Assembly: GCA_023374045.1 (NCBI GenBank)
Contig: CM041781.1
Coordinates: 140,918,982 to 140,982,981, forward strand
Reading direction: 5' to 3'
Source: Limonium bicolor
Lineage: Eukaryota; Streptophyta; Magnoliopsida; Caryophyllales; Plumbaginaceae
Length of the DNA stretch: 64,000 nucleotides
Part shown: piece by piece, positions 35,796 to 47,645 of the stretch
Numbering within the stretch: the first letter of the stretch is position 1
Layout of the letters: each line of letters starts with the position of its first letter
The notes under the pieces: generated by a model
Seen by the model: the letters and a program-made list of their open reading frames with translations, nothing else
Told to the model about the DNA's origin: nothing
Database searches by the model: none
Program-made: the position numbers and the translations under genes

Positions 35796-38622
35796 ATATG
35801 TGCATAGATTTCACCGATCTAAATAAGGCAAGCCCCAAAGATTTTTATCTGTTGTCGTCGATAGATCGACTGGTCGTCTTCATGGCCCCGAGTTCCGTTT
35901 TAAGTTTCCTGGATGCTTTCTCTGGATATAATCAGATAAAGATGAATGAAGAGGACTCCAAAAAGACTTCCTTTGTCACTTCGGCGGGAACCTTCTGCTA
36001 TAAAGTAATGCCATTCGGGTTAAAGAATGCTGGTGCAACCTTCTAGAGGATGATTGATAAAGTGTTCGGGAACAACTCTCGAGAAACGTGGAAGCCTATG
36101 TGGACGACATAGTCGTAAGAAGCCCGTCTAAAGAACAGCACATGAAGACTTGGAAGAAACCTTCACCACGCTCGACAATTATCAAATCAAGCTAAACCCA
36201 GAAAAATGCATGTTCGGGGTAACCAAGGGGAAGTTCCTTGGTTTCATCGTCGGACAGCGGGGGAATAGAAGTAGATCCAGAAAAGAGCCAAGCGGTTCTC
36301 AACCTTAGTCCTCCGAGAAGCGTCAAAGGCGTCCAAGCCCTCAATGGGAGACTCACAACCCTAAGTAGATTTTGCTCAAAGCTACAAGAAAAGACAGTCC
36401 CGTTCTTCAACATACTGAGGAAGAACAATAAGTTCTAGTGGGGCAAGAATGCAAAGAAGCCTTCGAGAAAATCAAAGAAATGCTCCGAGAGCTACCCAAA
36501 CTAGGGGTCCCAACACCCGGCCAAGACCTGCACCTCTACCTGTCCACGTCAGAATGGGCGGTAGCGGCGGTCCTAATCATGGAAGATGAAAAGAAAGATA
36601 TTCCCGTCTACTATACCGGGAAAATCCTAACCTAAGTAGAGACACGCTACACCAACATCGAAAAAATCCCTTCGCGCTGGTGGTGGCATCCCGGAAACTG
36701 CATCCATACTTTCAGTCGCATCGAGTCTTTGTAAGAACCAACTGGCCGCTGAAACAGATAACAAATAACCCAAACGTGTCAGGACGCATGGTAAGCTGGA
36801 CAGTCGAGCTCACCCAGTACGAAATTCACTTCCTACCGTGAACGGCGATCAAACCACAGGCCCTACCAGACTTTATAATAAAGACCAGCTTCGTTCAAGA
36901 AGAAGGAAAGCCGCTCACTCCCTTCATCATCCAGGTGGACGGGACCCGGTGTAAGACAGGAGCAGGGGCGGGGATTGTAGTCCAAACCCCCGACGGGTGA
37001 GACCTCAACTATGCCTTCCGGTTGGAGTTTGAGTAGTAACAAACAATGAGGCCGAGTACGAAGCTCTCATTCAGAGCCTAGAGGTCTCCAATTCCCTTGG
37101 CGCAACGGACCTAGAGATATACTCAGACTCCATGCTGGTCACCAGACAAAATGACAACATATATGAGGTAAAAGAAGAGAAACTCTGGAAGTACTTACTC
37201 AGAGTTCAAGAGCTAAAAGCAAGCTTCTCAAGGTGCGAGCTGAAGCACCTCCCCGAACAAAGAACACCGAGGCGGACGCGCTAGCAAAGTTAGCAAGCGT
37301 GAACAAAAGAATACCGAGCAAGGTGTGGTTAGAAACTAAAACCAATCCAAGCATCGACGAAGCTCAAGTCCTGATGACCAAACCTCTCGCACCAGAGGAA
37401 TCATGGATGACTCCGATCGTGGAGTACATCCTTGAAGGGAAGTTTCCCCCGGAAGATAAAGAAGCTAGGATCATGAAGAGACGAGCGGCATCATTCTTCT
37501 TCGAACAAGGGTACCTCTACAAAAGATCGTTTGCAAGACCCGCCCTCAGATGCGTAATGAATGAGGAGGGAAACAAGCTTATAAGGGAGGTACAAGAGGG
37601 GGTTTACGGAAACCACCAAGAGGAAAGAGCCACGGCCACAAAAAATCATGAGGCTCGGTTACTACTGGCCAAAGATGCAAGACCACTGCAAGGAGTACAT
37701 CCGAAAATGCACCAGATGCTAAGAACACGGCAGCAGGATACATAATCCCCCGGCCGTGCAAAAGGCCATACTATCTCCAGTACCCTTCGCAATATTGGGG
37801 CTGGACATCATAGGCCCATTCCCAGAAGCATCTCCCGGGATGTTTAAGTTTGCATACGTAGCCATTGATTACTTCACGAAGTGGGTTGAGGCAATGCCGA
37901 CAATATCCATCATGGCCAACAGATCGCAAGAGTTTGTGTGGAATCGTATTGTGTGTAGGTTCTGATTGCCAAGAACAATAATAACCGATGGGACACAGTT
38001 CAATTGTGATAGCTTCCGGGAATTTTGTGAGCAGTGGAAGATAGAGATAAGGTTCGCGTCAGTGGCACATCCCCAGGCAAACAGACAGGTAGAAAACACA
38101 AATGGGAAGATCATTAAAAGCTCTAAAAAGAAGGTTGGGAGAAAAAAAGGGAAGTTGGGCAGAGCAGCTACACCAAACCCTATGGTCCTACCGAACGACG
38201 GAAAAAGGACCGACCGGAGAAACACCTTTCAGATTAACGTATGGCTTGGAGGCAATCGTTCCAGCCGAGATCATGATTCCATCAATCCGCTAGGAATCCT
38301 ATGATGAGCGGCAAAACAGTGAAGGAAATAAAGGACAACCTAGATCTGCTTGAAGAAAGAAGAACCGCTGGAGCAGCCCGGATGGTTGAAGACAAAAGGA
38401 AAGTGGAGAAACTTTCACCGCAGGGTCAGGGAGCGGAGCTTCGTTCCTGGCAAGCTCGTTCTAAGAGAGGTTAAGCAGCCCAAGAAGCTCGATCCTCAAT
38501 GGGAGGGCCCTTATATTATCCATCAAAGGGTCGGACGAGCCTCATATCACCTAAAAAATGTCGAGGGATACGAGTTTCCCCATTCCTGGCACGCACAATG
38601 CCTCAAGAAATTCTATGTGTAA
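35796..38622 (+). pseudogene. Tat-lineage Ty3/gypsy pol (RT, RNase H, second RNase H, integrase), pseudogene
   Basis: It begins inside the RT fingers (CIDFTDLNKASPKDFY), then FLDAFSGYNQI and KVMPFGLKNAGA, followed by a TAG where Gln is usual. After a frame shift YVDDIVV, the catalytic box, is present near 36095. RNase H follows (about 36440-36900), then a second RNase H-like segment with QVDGTRCKTGAGAGIV (about 36930-37300), a Tat hallmark. The integrase core shows LDIIGPFP, ITDGTQF and QVENTNG, giving the two Asp and the Glu, and ends in GPYIIHQRVGRASYHL to the stop near 38622. Several stops and frame shifts break it. Gag, protease and the RT start are missing: the A2 LTR abuts it on the left, so A2 probably inserted here. 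Confidence 0.85.
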
Positions 38623-39293
38623 AAATTGAATTAATGCTTTGCAAACATCAATGAAATGGGATTATTTTTTTCAAAAAGATTCATACGTTGAAAGAAAGAC
38701 CCGGGCTATGTCCCGGCCTTGAAAGAAATACCCGGGCTACATCCTGGTGGCTATGAAAACCTAAAAAAGAAACACCTGGGCCACGCCCTACAGGATGCAA
38801 TGCCCTAAAAATCTTGTCATGAGTTGTCGCACTCGAGCAAGCACAAAAATGAAAAACCCACCTCCAGAAACACGAGGAGCGTTGGTCGCCTGTAATGGGT
38901 GAATCATTAGGTGTGGGACGCCACACCGTACCTTGGTCGGAACCCCCTCAAAACTCTTTCTCTCTTTTAGGGGAAAAAAAAGAAGGGGGAACGACCACAA
39001 GTACCATTGCTTGGCTATCAAAGCAAGGATAGGGAAGGACAAATAGAAACGACCGGTCGCTGAGTACGACCGGTCGCATCCTTAAAATAGAAATGACCAA
39101 TCGCTGAGTACGACCGGTCGCATCCTTAAAATGGGAATGACCGGTCGCTAAGTACGACCTGTCACATCTTGAAAATAGAAACAACCGGTCGTTGAGTACG
39201 ACCGGTCGCATTCTCAAAATAGAAACGATTGGCAGCTAAGTCCAACTGGTCGCGTTCTCAAAATAAAGGCAACACTAACCAATAAGATAACTG
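38623..39293 (+). repeat. Tat element 3' region with two tandem-repeat arrays
   Basis: At about 38698-38790 imperfect units contain CCCGGGCTA..CCCGGCC. At about 39047-39265 there are five units of about 44 bp containing GACCGGTCGC twice, joined by TGAGTAC and AT-rich linkers; each unit is itself an inverted repeat because GACCGGTC is palindromic. Tandem arrays between integrase and the 3' LTR are common in Tat/Ogre-type elements. Confidence 0.7.
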
Positions 39294-40152
39294 TCAATAA
39301 AGAAGAACTTCATTAATCATTAAAGAGTATGTACATCTGTGATCAAAAATAAAAAGGAAACTAAGGCCTATCCAAGCCTCCCTTGCAGGATCCAAATTTA
39401 TAGTACCGGCCACCTGTGCAGTTTGCTGCTCGCCAGGCTGGAAAACACTCTCCGAGGACCCAGACTTCCCAGCGGTGGACCGAAGGCCTGCATCACCCTG
39501 AGCCACGTTGGTCCCGGGAGGAAGAAAGGATGCCTGGCCAGGAACAAAACATGTCTCCCTGGGAAGGCGCCCAAACCGCTCAAGTACCTCATGAAAGGAA
39601 GTCTTCTGCGCAACTTCCTTGAAATCCAAATCCCGGTAAAGGCCGTCGTCCATAACCTTGCCCTTGCTCATGAAGAACCTCGAGACGATCTGGCGGCACG
39701 ACTTAAACATTCTCCCACATTGAGAGGTGAAGGATTCCCTCAAGGCCAGCAACCTGTTGCTTGAGGGTCTGAGCGAAAGCCCGGTATCGGTCACGATTGG
39801 CGTTCGCGGTAATCAACTCCTCTTCAGAGTCATCGATCTGCTGGTTTAACTTCTTCAGCCCCTCCACGGAGTTCCCAGGCCTCGAGCCTATATAAAAAGA
39901 AACTTTTATTAGAGACAGAGCGAGGGAGCCACCAAGGACAATCGGGAAGGTACAAATTACCTCTCATGGCCAGCTCGGAGTTTTCAAATCGCAGCCGGGG
40001 CAATTCCTCTTCCAGCGTTTTCACCTATCTTCTGAGGAAATCCGCTACTCCACAAACGCCGCGAGCTCACTGGATAGCTTGTGAAGCTCCTCAGATAGCC
40101 TCTACCTCTCGGCAGCTAGGCCGGCGCCCTCCCGGGCCACCTCAGCCTCCCT
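39294..40152 (-). pseudogene. Antisense spliced coiled-coil reading frame of the Tat element
   Basis: The minus strand encodes helix-forming, Glu/Leu/Arg-rich text: REAEVAREGAGLAAER near the gap, EELPRLRFENSELAMR before a GT-AG intron (39960 down to 39888, 73 nt), then GLKKLNQQIDDSEEELITA after it. The exon phases match (one base left before the intron, two after). Stops and a frame shift near 39743 break it before a C-terminal part with SRFFMSKGKVMDDGLY. Antisense additional ORFs between integrase and the 3' LTR are known in some Tat-lineage elements, and this fits their place and orientation; their function is not known. The start lies in the N gap. Confidence 0.6.
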
Positions 40153-40652
40153 NNNNNNNNNNNNNNNNNNNNNNNNNNNNNNNNNNNNNNNNNNNNNNNN
40201 NNNNNNNNNNNNNNNNNNNNNNNNNNNNNNNNNNNNNNNNNNNNNNNNNNNNNNNNNNNNNNNNNNNNNNNNNNNNNNNNNNNNNNNNNNNNNNNNNNNN
40301 NNNNNNNNNNNNNNNNNNNNNNNNNNNNNNNNNNNNNNNNNNNNNNNNNNNNNNNNNNNNNNNNNNNNNNNNNNNNNNNNNNNNNNNNNNNNNNNNNNNN
40401 NNNNNNNNNNNNNNNNNNNNNNNNNNNNNNNNNNNNNNNNNNNNNNNNNNNNNNNNNNNNNNNNNNNNNNNNNNNNNNNNNNNNNNNNNNNNNNNNNNNN
40501 NNNNNNNNNNNNNNNNNNNNNNNNNNNNNNNNNNNNNNNNNNNNNNNNNNNNNNNNNNNNNNNNNNNNNNNNNNNNNNNNNNNNNNNNNNNNNNNNNNNN
40601 NNNNNNNNNNNNNNNNNNNNNNNNNNNNNNNNNNNNNNNNNNNNNNNNNNNN
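40153..40652. other. Assembly gap, 500 N
   Basis: Exactly 500 N. Left of it is the Tat element, right of it the middle of a chromovirus RT. The 5' LTR, gag and protease of element B could not fit in 500 bases, so the true gap is larger or the join is wrong. Confidence 1.
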
Positions 40653-43102
40653 CATTGCCGCGCATCGACGACCTGTTCGATCAGCTAAAAGAGCAAGACA
40701 TTGAGAAAACTGCATTCAAAACAAGATATGGCCACTACGAATTCACGGTGATGCCATTCGGTTTGTCTAATGCACCAGCCAAATTCATGGACCTTATGAA
40801 TCGGTTATTCAGTGATCAGCTGGACACTTCAGTAGTAGTATTCATTGACAACATTCTTGTGTATTCGAAGTCACCAGAAGAGCATGAAAACCATTTGAGA
40901 AGAGTACTTGAGACGCTGCGCGAGAACCAGCTGTATGCGAAGTTCTCCAAATGCGAGTTTTGGCTAGATCAGGTATCATTCCTCGGTCATGTCATCTCGA
41001 GCGCGTGTATTTCAATAGATCCATCCAAAATCGAAGCAGTGCGATCATGGCCTAGACCTAAGACTGTTACCGACATCCGGAGCTTTCTTGGTCTAGCCGG
41101 TTATTACCGGAGGTTTGTAAAGGACTTCTCAAAAGTCGCTAAGCCCATGACGTCATTGATGAATAAAGATGCACCCTTTGTATGGACAAAGGAGTGCGAG
41201 GTATCCTTCCAGAAACTAAAAGACTCATTGACCTCAGCGCCAATTCTCACACTTCCAGAGGGCACAGAGGGATTTGAGGTGTATTGTGATGCATCGGGCA
41301 AGGGCATGGGATGCGTACTCATGCAGCATGGCAAGGTAGTAGCCTATGCTTCTCGCCAGCTGAAAAAGCATGAGGAGAATTACCCGACACATGATCTAGA
41401 GTTAGGAGCCATTGTCTTCGCCTTGAAGATATGGCGACACTATCTCTATGGGGTAAGCATCACCATCTACTCCGACGACAAAAGTTTACAGTACGTATTC
41501 ACCCAGAAAGAATTGAACCTAAGGCAGAGGAGGTGGATGGAGTTCCTCTCGGATTACGACATCAACCTCCAGTATAAAGAAGGGAAGGCAAACGTAGTAG
41601 CCGACGCCCTGAGTCGTCGAGCACACTCGCTCCATTCGCTACTCGCTTCTTCTAGCTTGGTTGACGAGGTGCGAGACGCTCAGTTGAGCGACCCTTACTT
41701 CACAGAGATCAGACAGAAAATCACAGATGGTACCTTCGAGCGCCGAAAGTACGACTTCAAACTGCATGAAGATGGTCTGATCCGTTTGAATGGCAGATTA
41801 TGCGTCCCCTGAAGCAATGCTGAGCTAAGGGATCGCATTCTGCGAGAGTCGCATTGTTCGACATTGCATATCAATCCGGGAGCCTCTAAAATGTGCAAAG
41901 ACATGAGGAGGTACTTCTGGTGGTCAGGAATGAAATCAGACGTGACTGAGTATGTTCTGAGGTGTCTCACATGCCAGAAGGTGAAGTTCGAGCACCGAAG
42001 ATCGGGAGGAATGGTGCAATCCATGCCCATTCCGGAGTGGAAATTCCACGACATCTCCATGGATTTTGTTGTTGGACTCCCACCTGCTAGGGGAGGACTC
42101 AACATGATCTGGGTAGTAGTCGATCGCCTCACCAAGGTTGCCCGATTCATACCGATGAAGGACACCTGGAAGGTGGCGAAGCTCGCAGAGCTATTCGAAA
42201 CGGAGATCATCCGACACCACGGAGTCCCTAAAACCATTGTATCTGACCGCGACACCAGATTTCTTTCGAGATACTGGAGAGCGACACGGGAAGTGCTTGG
42301 TACTGAGTTAAAGCTTAGCACCGCCTTCCATCCACAGACCGACGGTCAGACAGAAAGGACCATCCAAACACTAGAGGATATGCTAAGGGCATGTGCCTTA
42401 GACTTCCAGGGGAGCTGGATTGAGAAGCTTCATCTTATCGAGTTTTCGTATAACAATAGCTACCATGCTTCGATTAAGATGTCGCCATTCCAAGCTTTGT
42501 ATGGTAGACCTTGCCGTACCCCGTTGTGTTGGGATGAGTCAAGTGAAGCGGTCATCATAGGACCGGAGTATTTAGAACAAGTACAAGCTGAGGTACAACA
42601 AATCCGAGCAAATATGAAAGCAGCCCAAGATAGACAGAAATCCTATGCGGATGTGCGACGACGCGACCTTGAGTTCGCCGTGGGCGACCAAGTGTTCTTG
42701 CGTGTCTCACCTATGAAGGGCGTCTTTCGATTTGGCCAAAAGGGCAAGCTGAGCCCGAAATTTGTAGGCCCGTATGCCATTACCGAGAGGATTGGAGCCG
42801 TAGCTTATAAGCTAGCATTGCCTGAAGAATTGGGGCTTGTTCATGATGTCTTTCATGTATCACAACTCAAGAAATACATAGCCAATCCCTCTCATGTATT
42901 AGAACCCAAACATCTATCCCTAGAGCCGACGATGAGATATGTCGAGACTCCACTGCGAATCCTCGATACGAAGACAAGAGACACTCGCCATAAATCTGTA
43001 CGAATGGTGAAGGTCTTGTGGTCTAACCACGATGTCGAGGAAGCGACTTGGGAATTAGAGGATGCCATGAAGGCGAAGTACCCAAATTTATTTGTAGACT
43101 AG
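40653..43102 (+). pseudogene. Element B pol: chromovirus RT (partial), RNase H, integrase, chromodomain
   Basis: One frame is broken by a single TGA (41810-41812) where the sister element C has Arg. The RT part opens at [11 protein letters not shown] but then jumps to DIEKTAF: relative to C about 63 bases, in frame, are missing, including the [11 protein letters not shown] motif with a catalytic Asp. The catalytic box reads FIDNILVY instead of FIDD. RNase H and the zinc-binding region follow, then the integrase core with [15 protein letters not shown] and QTERTIQT, a GPYAITERIG module and a C-terminal chromodomain-like stretch ([15 protein letters not shown]). This is the Tekay/Del branch of plant chromoviruses. 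RT activity must be lost; the integrase-chromodomain part is open over 412 codons from 41864. Confidence 0.9.
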
Positions 43103-43645
43103 ATGTCTAGTATCCGTATAGCACGGAGGGTACGGGGCGTACCCCTTTTTATGGGGGGTAGAGCCTTTTGCTTTAGCATTGCTTCGGGTTAGCATTGCGT
43201 AGTATGTATGTATTGTAATTGTATTTTGGTTGGCACATGTAGTGCTAATTGTATTTTACTGGCACAAAGTAGTGCTAGTAGTATTCGGTATGTAGTACGA
43301 TGTGTATGGTATGTATGTAATGAGTAATGCATTTGTGTTGTACGGTATATGACACGAATGACATTGTGAAGTGTATTGCGAATGTATTATGGAATGGATG
43401 GATTGGATGGAGCATTGTGTATGGTATTTGAATGAAGTATTGTGTATGGATTGGGTATTGCGTATGGTATTTGAACTGAGTATGTTGTATGGTATCTGAA
43501 TTGTGTATGATGGAAGTGTAAGAATTGTAAACACCGTGTAAGGGGTAGTAGAATGTATTGTGGCAATTGGCTTGCCAAATGAGTAGAAATGGTAAACCGT
43601 AACCTTGAGCAACTTTGAGGGCAAAGTTTCTTAAGGGGGGTAGAT
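43103..43645 (+). other. Element B 3' untranslated region and polypurine tract
   Basis: Rich in TGTATGGTATTTGAA-like repeats (about 43200-43560), with no gene. It ends in TTAAGGGGGGTAGAT (43631-43645), the PPT, with GAGGGCAAAGTTT before it. Minus-strand frames here are low-complexity. Confidence 0.75.
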
Positions 43646-45098
43646 TGAAATACCCCGTAATTAAAAATAGTGATTAATTAGGCTAATTATATTTTTAAAA
43701 GCTTAATTACACTAAAATAAATACAAGGGAACAAATCCCGAAGAAAACGGACCTTTAAAATGGGTTAAAAGCATAAACGAACCTTTAAGCGCGTTTTTCG
43801 AGGAAACCGGGAAAACGTGACTTTAAGCGGGTCAAATAGACTCGTAACAATTTTGGTCAACTAAATAGTCACTAATAAATATTAGTGGGGCTTTAGAACC
43901 AATAAAATTAATTAAACGAGAAAATTCTGGAAAACGGGTACCGGTTAGTGAAAACTGTAACAACCGGTAAGTTGTGGGGTAAGAGTACAAATAAACAAAC
44001 TTAGTGTGTCCACTTTGCAAATAAAAAGTAAAAATCAGATTGTGTGTGTGTGTAGGGGGCGGCCAGCACTCCTCCCTCTCTCACTCTCTTTATGTCTCTC
44101 TTATTAACTAATAGACAAGGAAATAAAGAAAGGAAAAAAAAATAAGACTCTCTCACCTCACTCCCCTCTTCCCTCACGATTTCCCTCCTCTCTATTCTCT
44201 CTTTTCTTCCTTCTTCTTCTACCTTGCGATTTTCATGGAGAAAGAAGAGAGCTCACAAAACTCCTCACTTCTCTCCTCTCTTTGAGTACTCAAATCTTCT
44301 CCAAACTAAACAAAAATTACACCATTAGAATCCCCTTGCAAAGGAGAACACTTTCCTCCTTTCAAAAATCCAAAAGCTCCATTTTCGATTTTATGGGTGT
44401 TCACCATTTGAAGGTTCAAGTCCACCATTAGAAGCACCTTCACCTCCTTATCATCTTGAGGTAAAAAGAATTTCGAAAATCCATCATTTCTAGCCCTTGT
44501 TTGCATTATAAGAGATTTCCATGTTTTGAACTCTTGGTTCTTCTTGCTCCAGCCGATTTTGGCTTCTCCATTGGGCTAGGAATATTGTTCTCTTGCTAGT
44601 CAAGAACTTCATTCACCCATTGAAAGGTAATACTCTTGTCTAAACCCTAAAACATTAAATTCTAGGGTTAGTGCAAACATGAATGTTTTGTTGTGTATTG
44701 GTATGGGTTGTAGAACTTGGGTGAGAACCCCATTCAAAACCGAGAACAAGAAAGAAGGAAGAAGAGAAGGAAAGGAAGGAAAGAAAAAACTAGCAAGACA
44801 AGGTAAATGCTTTTACCTTGTGTTAGTTTGTGTATTGTAATGTAACAGTTTTTAAGTAGTAAAATGAGTAATGTATTTGAGTAATGAGTAGTAGTAATGT
44901 AGTAGTGTGTTGGAGAAGAGAATGTAACAGTTTTTGAAGTTTTAAATGATGTTTGAAACTTGGGAAAACATTGGGTAGTGAATGTGTATGTGTGCAGGAA
45001 TTTTATGTGTTGTAGTAGTGTTGGATTGTGAGAATAATGTATTGTATAAACAGGTTGTGAGAATGTGAACTTGTGAGCTGAAATAGTGTGTGGAGAAT
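43646..45098 (+). mobile_element. Element B 3' LTR, first part (U3 side)
   Basis: It starts TGAAATACCCCG directly after the PPT. It is interrupted at 45098 by element C; the last five bases (agaat, 45094-45098) are the target duplication and the LTR resumes at 59312. It contains a CT-rich leader-like stretch (about 44060-44300), suggesting that transcription starts upstream of it. Confidence 0.85.
45094..45098 (+). repeat. Target site duplication of element C, left copy (agaat)
   Basis: agaat here and at 59307-59311 flank the TG..CA ends of element C exactly. A 5-bp duplication is normal for Ty3/gypsy integrase. Confidence 0.95.
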
Positions 45099-45724
45099 TG
45101 AAATACCCCAAACCTTAATATATTGTTTAAACACTTAAATATGGTGTATTAAGACTAAAAAGAGTCTTAGAAACATTAGAAAACAAGTTTAAACAAAAGA
45201 AAACACAAAATGTGCTTTAAAGTCAATAAGAGCCAAAATGTGCTCTAAGCTTGGGATAAACTTGGTTAAGACCTAATGAACTTACCAAGACCTCATTTAT
45301 ACACTAATGAACATGTTAAACCAATTACCAAAGAAAACCACGCTTGAAAACAAGTTTAAACACAAAATGTGCTTTAAGGAGTCTTAAAGCACATTTTTGA
45401 AAAATTGTCTTGTAAATGAGTTTTGAGTGGCTAGATGTCCATCATTACTCTTAAATATATATGTGTACTATATAATATCACATTTGGGTGTCTATATTAA
45501 TGGGAAATCAAAAATTTCACTTCTATGTGCCTTGTTTTATGAATAGTAACTTTATAAGCTATTTTGTAACATATGTTTGTATAAGTAATTAAATTGACAA
45601 ACAAAGACTATATTACCCTCCTACTACTATTTGGGGCCGGTTTTTAAGGTTGGTGACACACCACCCTTGTTAGCTTGTTAAGAAAATAAGTAAACTACTT
45701 AAGTACCCTTTTTACTTTACAAAG

Positions 45725-45732
45725 TATAAATA
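45725..45732 (+). promoter_or_regulatory. TATA box of element C 5' LTR
   Basis: TATAAATA sits 626 bases into the LTR, followed by a pyrimidine-rich leader; the 3' LTR has the same box at 55991-55998. It is the best candidate for the start of the genomic RNA. Confidence 0.65.
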
Positions 45733-47324
45733 TCTTCATAAAGCAAATTCTATCCCATTCTCTCATTTCTTTCCTTGCTCACACGGTTTCCCACCTCTCT
45801 TCTTCCTTCTTCTTGCTGTTCTCTCACGGTAATACACACACCCCCATTGAAACTCCCACTTTGATCTCTTGTAAAACCTTGCTCACTTGTCCAAATCAAA
45901 AACAAACACCACCAATCTCTTCCTCTCATCAAGCTCTTCATTCCTATCTTTTCAAAAGTCCAAGACAACCATTTCGGTGCCATGGAGTTTCTCCATTGAA
46001 GGAGCTTGAGCTTGTATTTTTACATATTGTTACTCTCCTTGGCTTCTAGGTAAGGAATCTCAAATAAAAACTTCATTTCCTCCTTGTTTTTGTCATGTCC
46101 GAAAATACACATTGAAGGAGCTTTTTATGTGACTTTGTTCTAGCTTCATTCCAACTCTTCATGGACTAGGTGGAGTCCTCTCTTGCTAGATATTCAAACT
46201 CTCTTCAAAGAGCAAGGTAAAACAACTACATTAATGTTTTTGAAACAATGTAAAACTAGGGTTTACAATGAGATGGAGCTTATAGCTTGAATACTCATTA
46301 TAATGTTTGTATATTGTTTAGAACTTGTCAAAGAATCAAGTACTCTATCGGTTTTCTAAAGGAACAAGAAAGAAGTTATTTTGCAAAAGAGGTAAATCTA
46401 CTAACCTAATGTTGTTTTAATGCCTTAGGAGAAATGAGCTTATAAATGCTTATTAAAACTACCTAAAGAGCCAATGGTGAATGACTTAGTAAAGTGTTCT
46501 CAAGAGCTTAGTAAAAGGCATATGTGTTGTTGAGTGTATTTGCAGGTTAAAGGCAAATATATTGTGGAAATTCAGTGTTTATGATTTGTGCATCTTAAGG
46601 GCCTAAGAGCCATGTCATTTAAGGGCCTAAGTGCCATGCAATTTAAATTATGCACTATATTGTGATGTAGTGCTTTGTGAGTGAAGTTGTGTATAAAAGT
46701 ACTTGATGGATTTTTAGTGTTCTTGGTTGTTTATTGGTAAAAACAATGTGTTTTGGTTTAGTAATGTTCTAGGAGAACCTATGTCGAAATTTGGGTAACA
46801 AATGTGAAGTTCTAAGTGTTAAAATGAGTTGATAAGTTAAGGAGTATTTAAAATGGTTAAGTGTTGTTCTTGTGTAGGAAACATGCATTAAGGTGATTTA
46901 GGATGTAACAAGGACTTAGGCATGAGCTTGAGATTTTAGTATGTACCAAAGTCATCTTGGGACTTAGGTAAAGACTTAGGCAAACTTTGGTAAATAAGAA
47001 GAAAGTGTAAACTTGGAAAAGAACTTCAAGAGTGACATAAGGAGTTGGTTGTGAGAAATAATGCTTAAGAGATGATGTTAAGATGAGGAGAAAGCATTTT
47101 GGGATAGTAGTTATAATAGGTGAGAAACACCATTTAGAAACCTAGTACAAAAGTTTAAGTGTTAAGGAATTTCACAAAGAAATAAGTAAAGGCTTAAGGA
47201 ATTAGAAAATGAGTTTCATGAATGTTGTATGTGGATATAAGGGTACCAAATGTTGTTAGGAAGCATTAGGAGGCTTTGGAGGAATTTGGTTAAGTGTTTA
47301 AAGTCTTAGAAATTGAGTATAATG

Positions 47325-47645
47325 GCACGTCCGAACTTCCGTCCGAACTTGGAAGCTCGGACATGCCCTGTTGCGCTTACAGTTTTCTGGATTTTAGGTG
47401 GTGTCCGAACTACCGTCCGAATTTGGAAGTTCAGACGCACCTGTTATTTCCTAGGGATTATCCTCGAACTGTGTCCGAACTTGGGAAGTCCGGACACATG
47501 TTCGGACGTATGGATTTCTGGTTAGGATTTTCCTCGACTCATGTCCGAAATTCCGAAGTCCGGACATAAGTTCGGACATGTGTCTGATTTCTGTCTAAAG
47601 TCACGGCTTGTGTCCGAACTTGGAAGCTCGGACACAAGTTCGGAC
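47325..47645. repeat. Element C LTR hairpin array, CCGAACTTG/CAAGTTCGG type
   Basis: About five inverted-repeat units, for example arms GTGTCCGAACTTGG and CAAGTTCGGAC, with GGAAGTCCGGAC or GGAAGCTCGGAC between them. Position about 2.23-2.55 kb into the LTR. The copy in the 3' LTR is at 57596-57915. Confidence 0.8.

Noticed and set aside
39966..40715. Long frames across the second N gap
   Set aside because: Same reason; only the short flanking parts can be read.
40653..43102. Endogenous pararetrovirus
   Set aside because: Integrase, chromodomain, LTR, PPT and PBS show an LTR retrotransposon; no movement or coat protein is present.
47294..47569. 91-codon frame with repeated SELGSSD-like text
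   Set aside because: Lies in the LTR hairpin array of element C; a repeat artefact.
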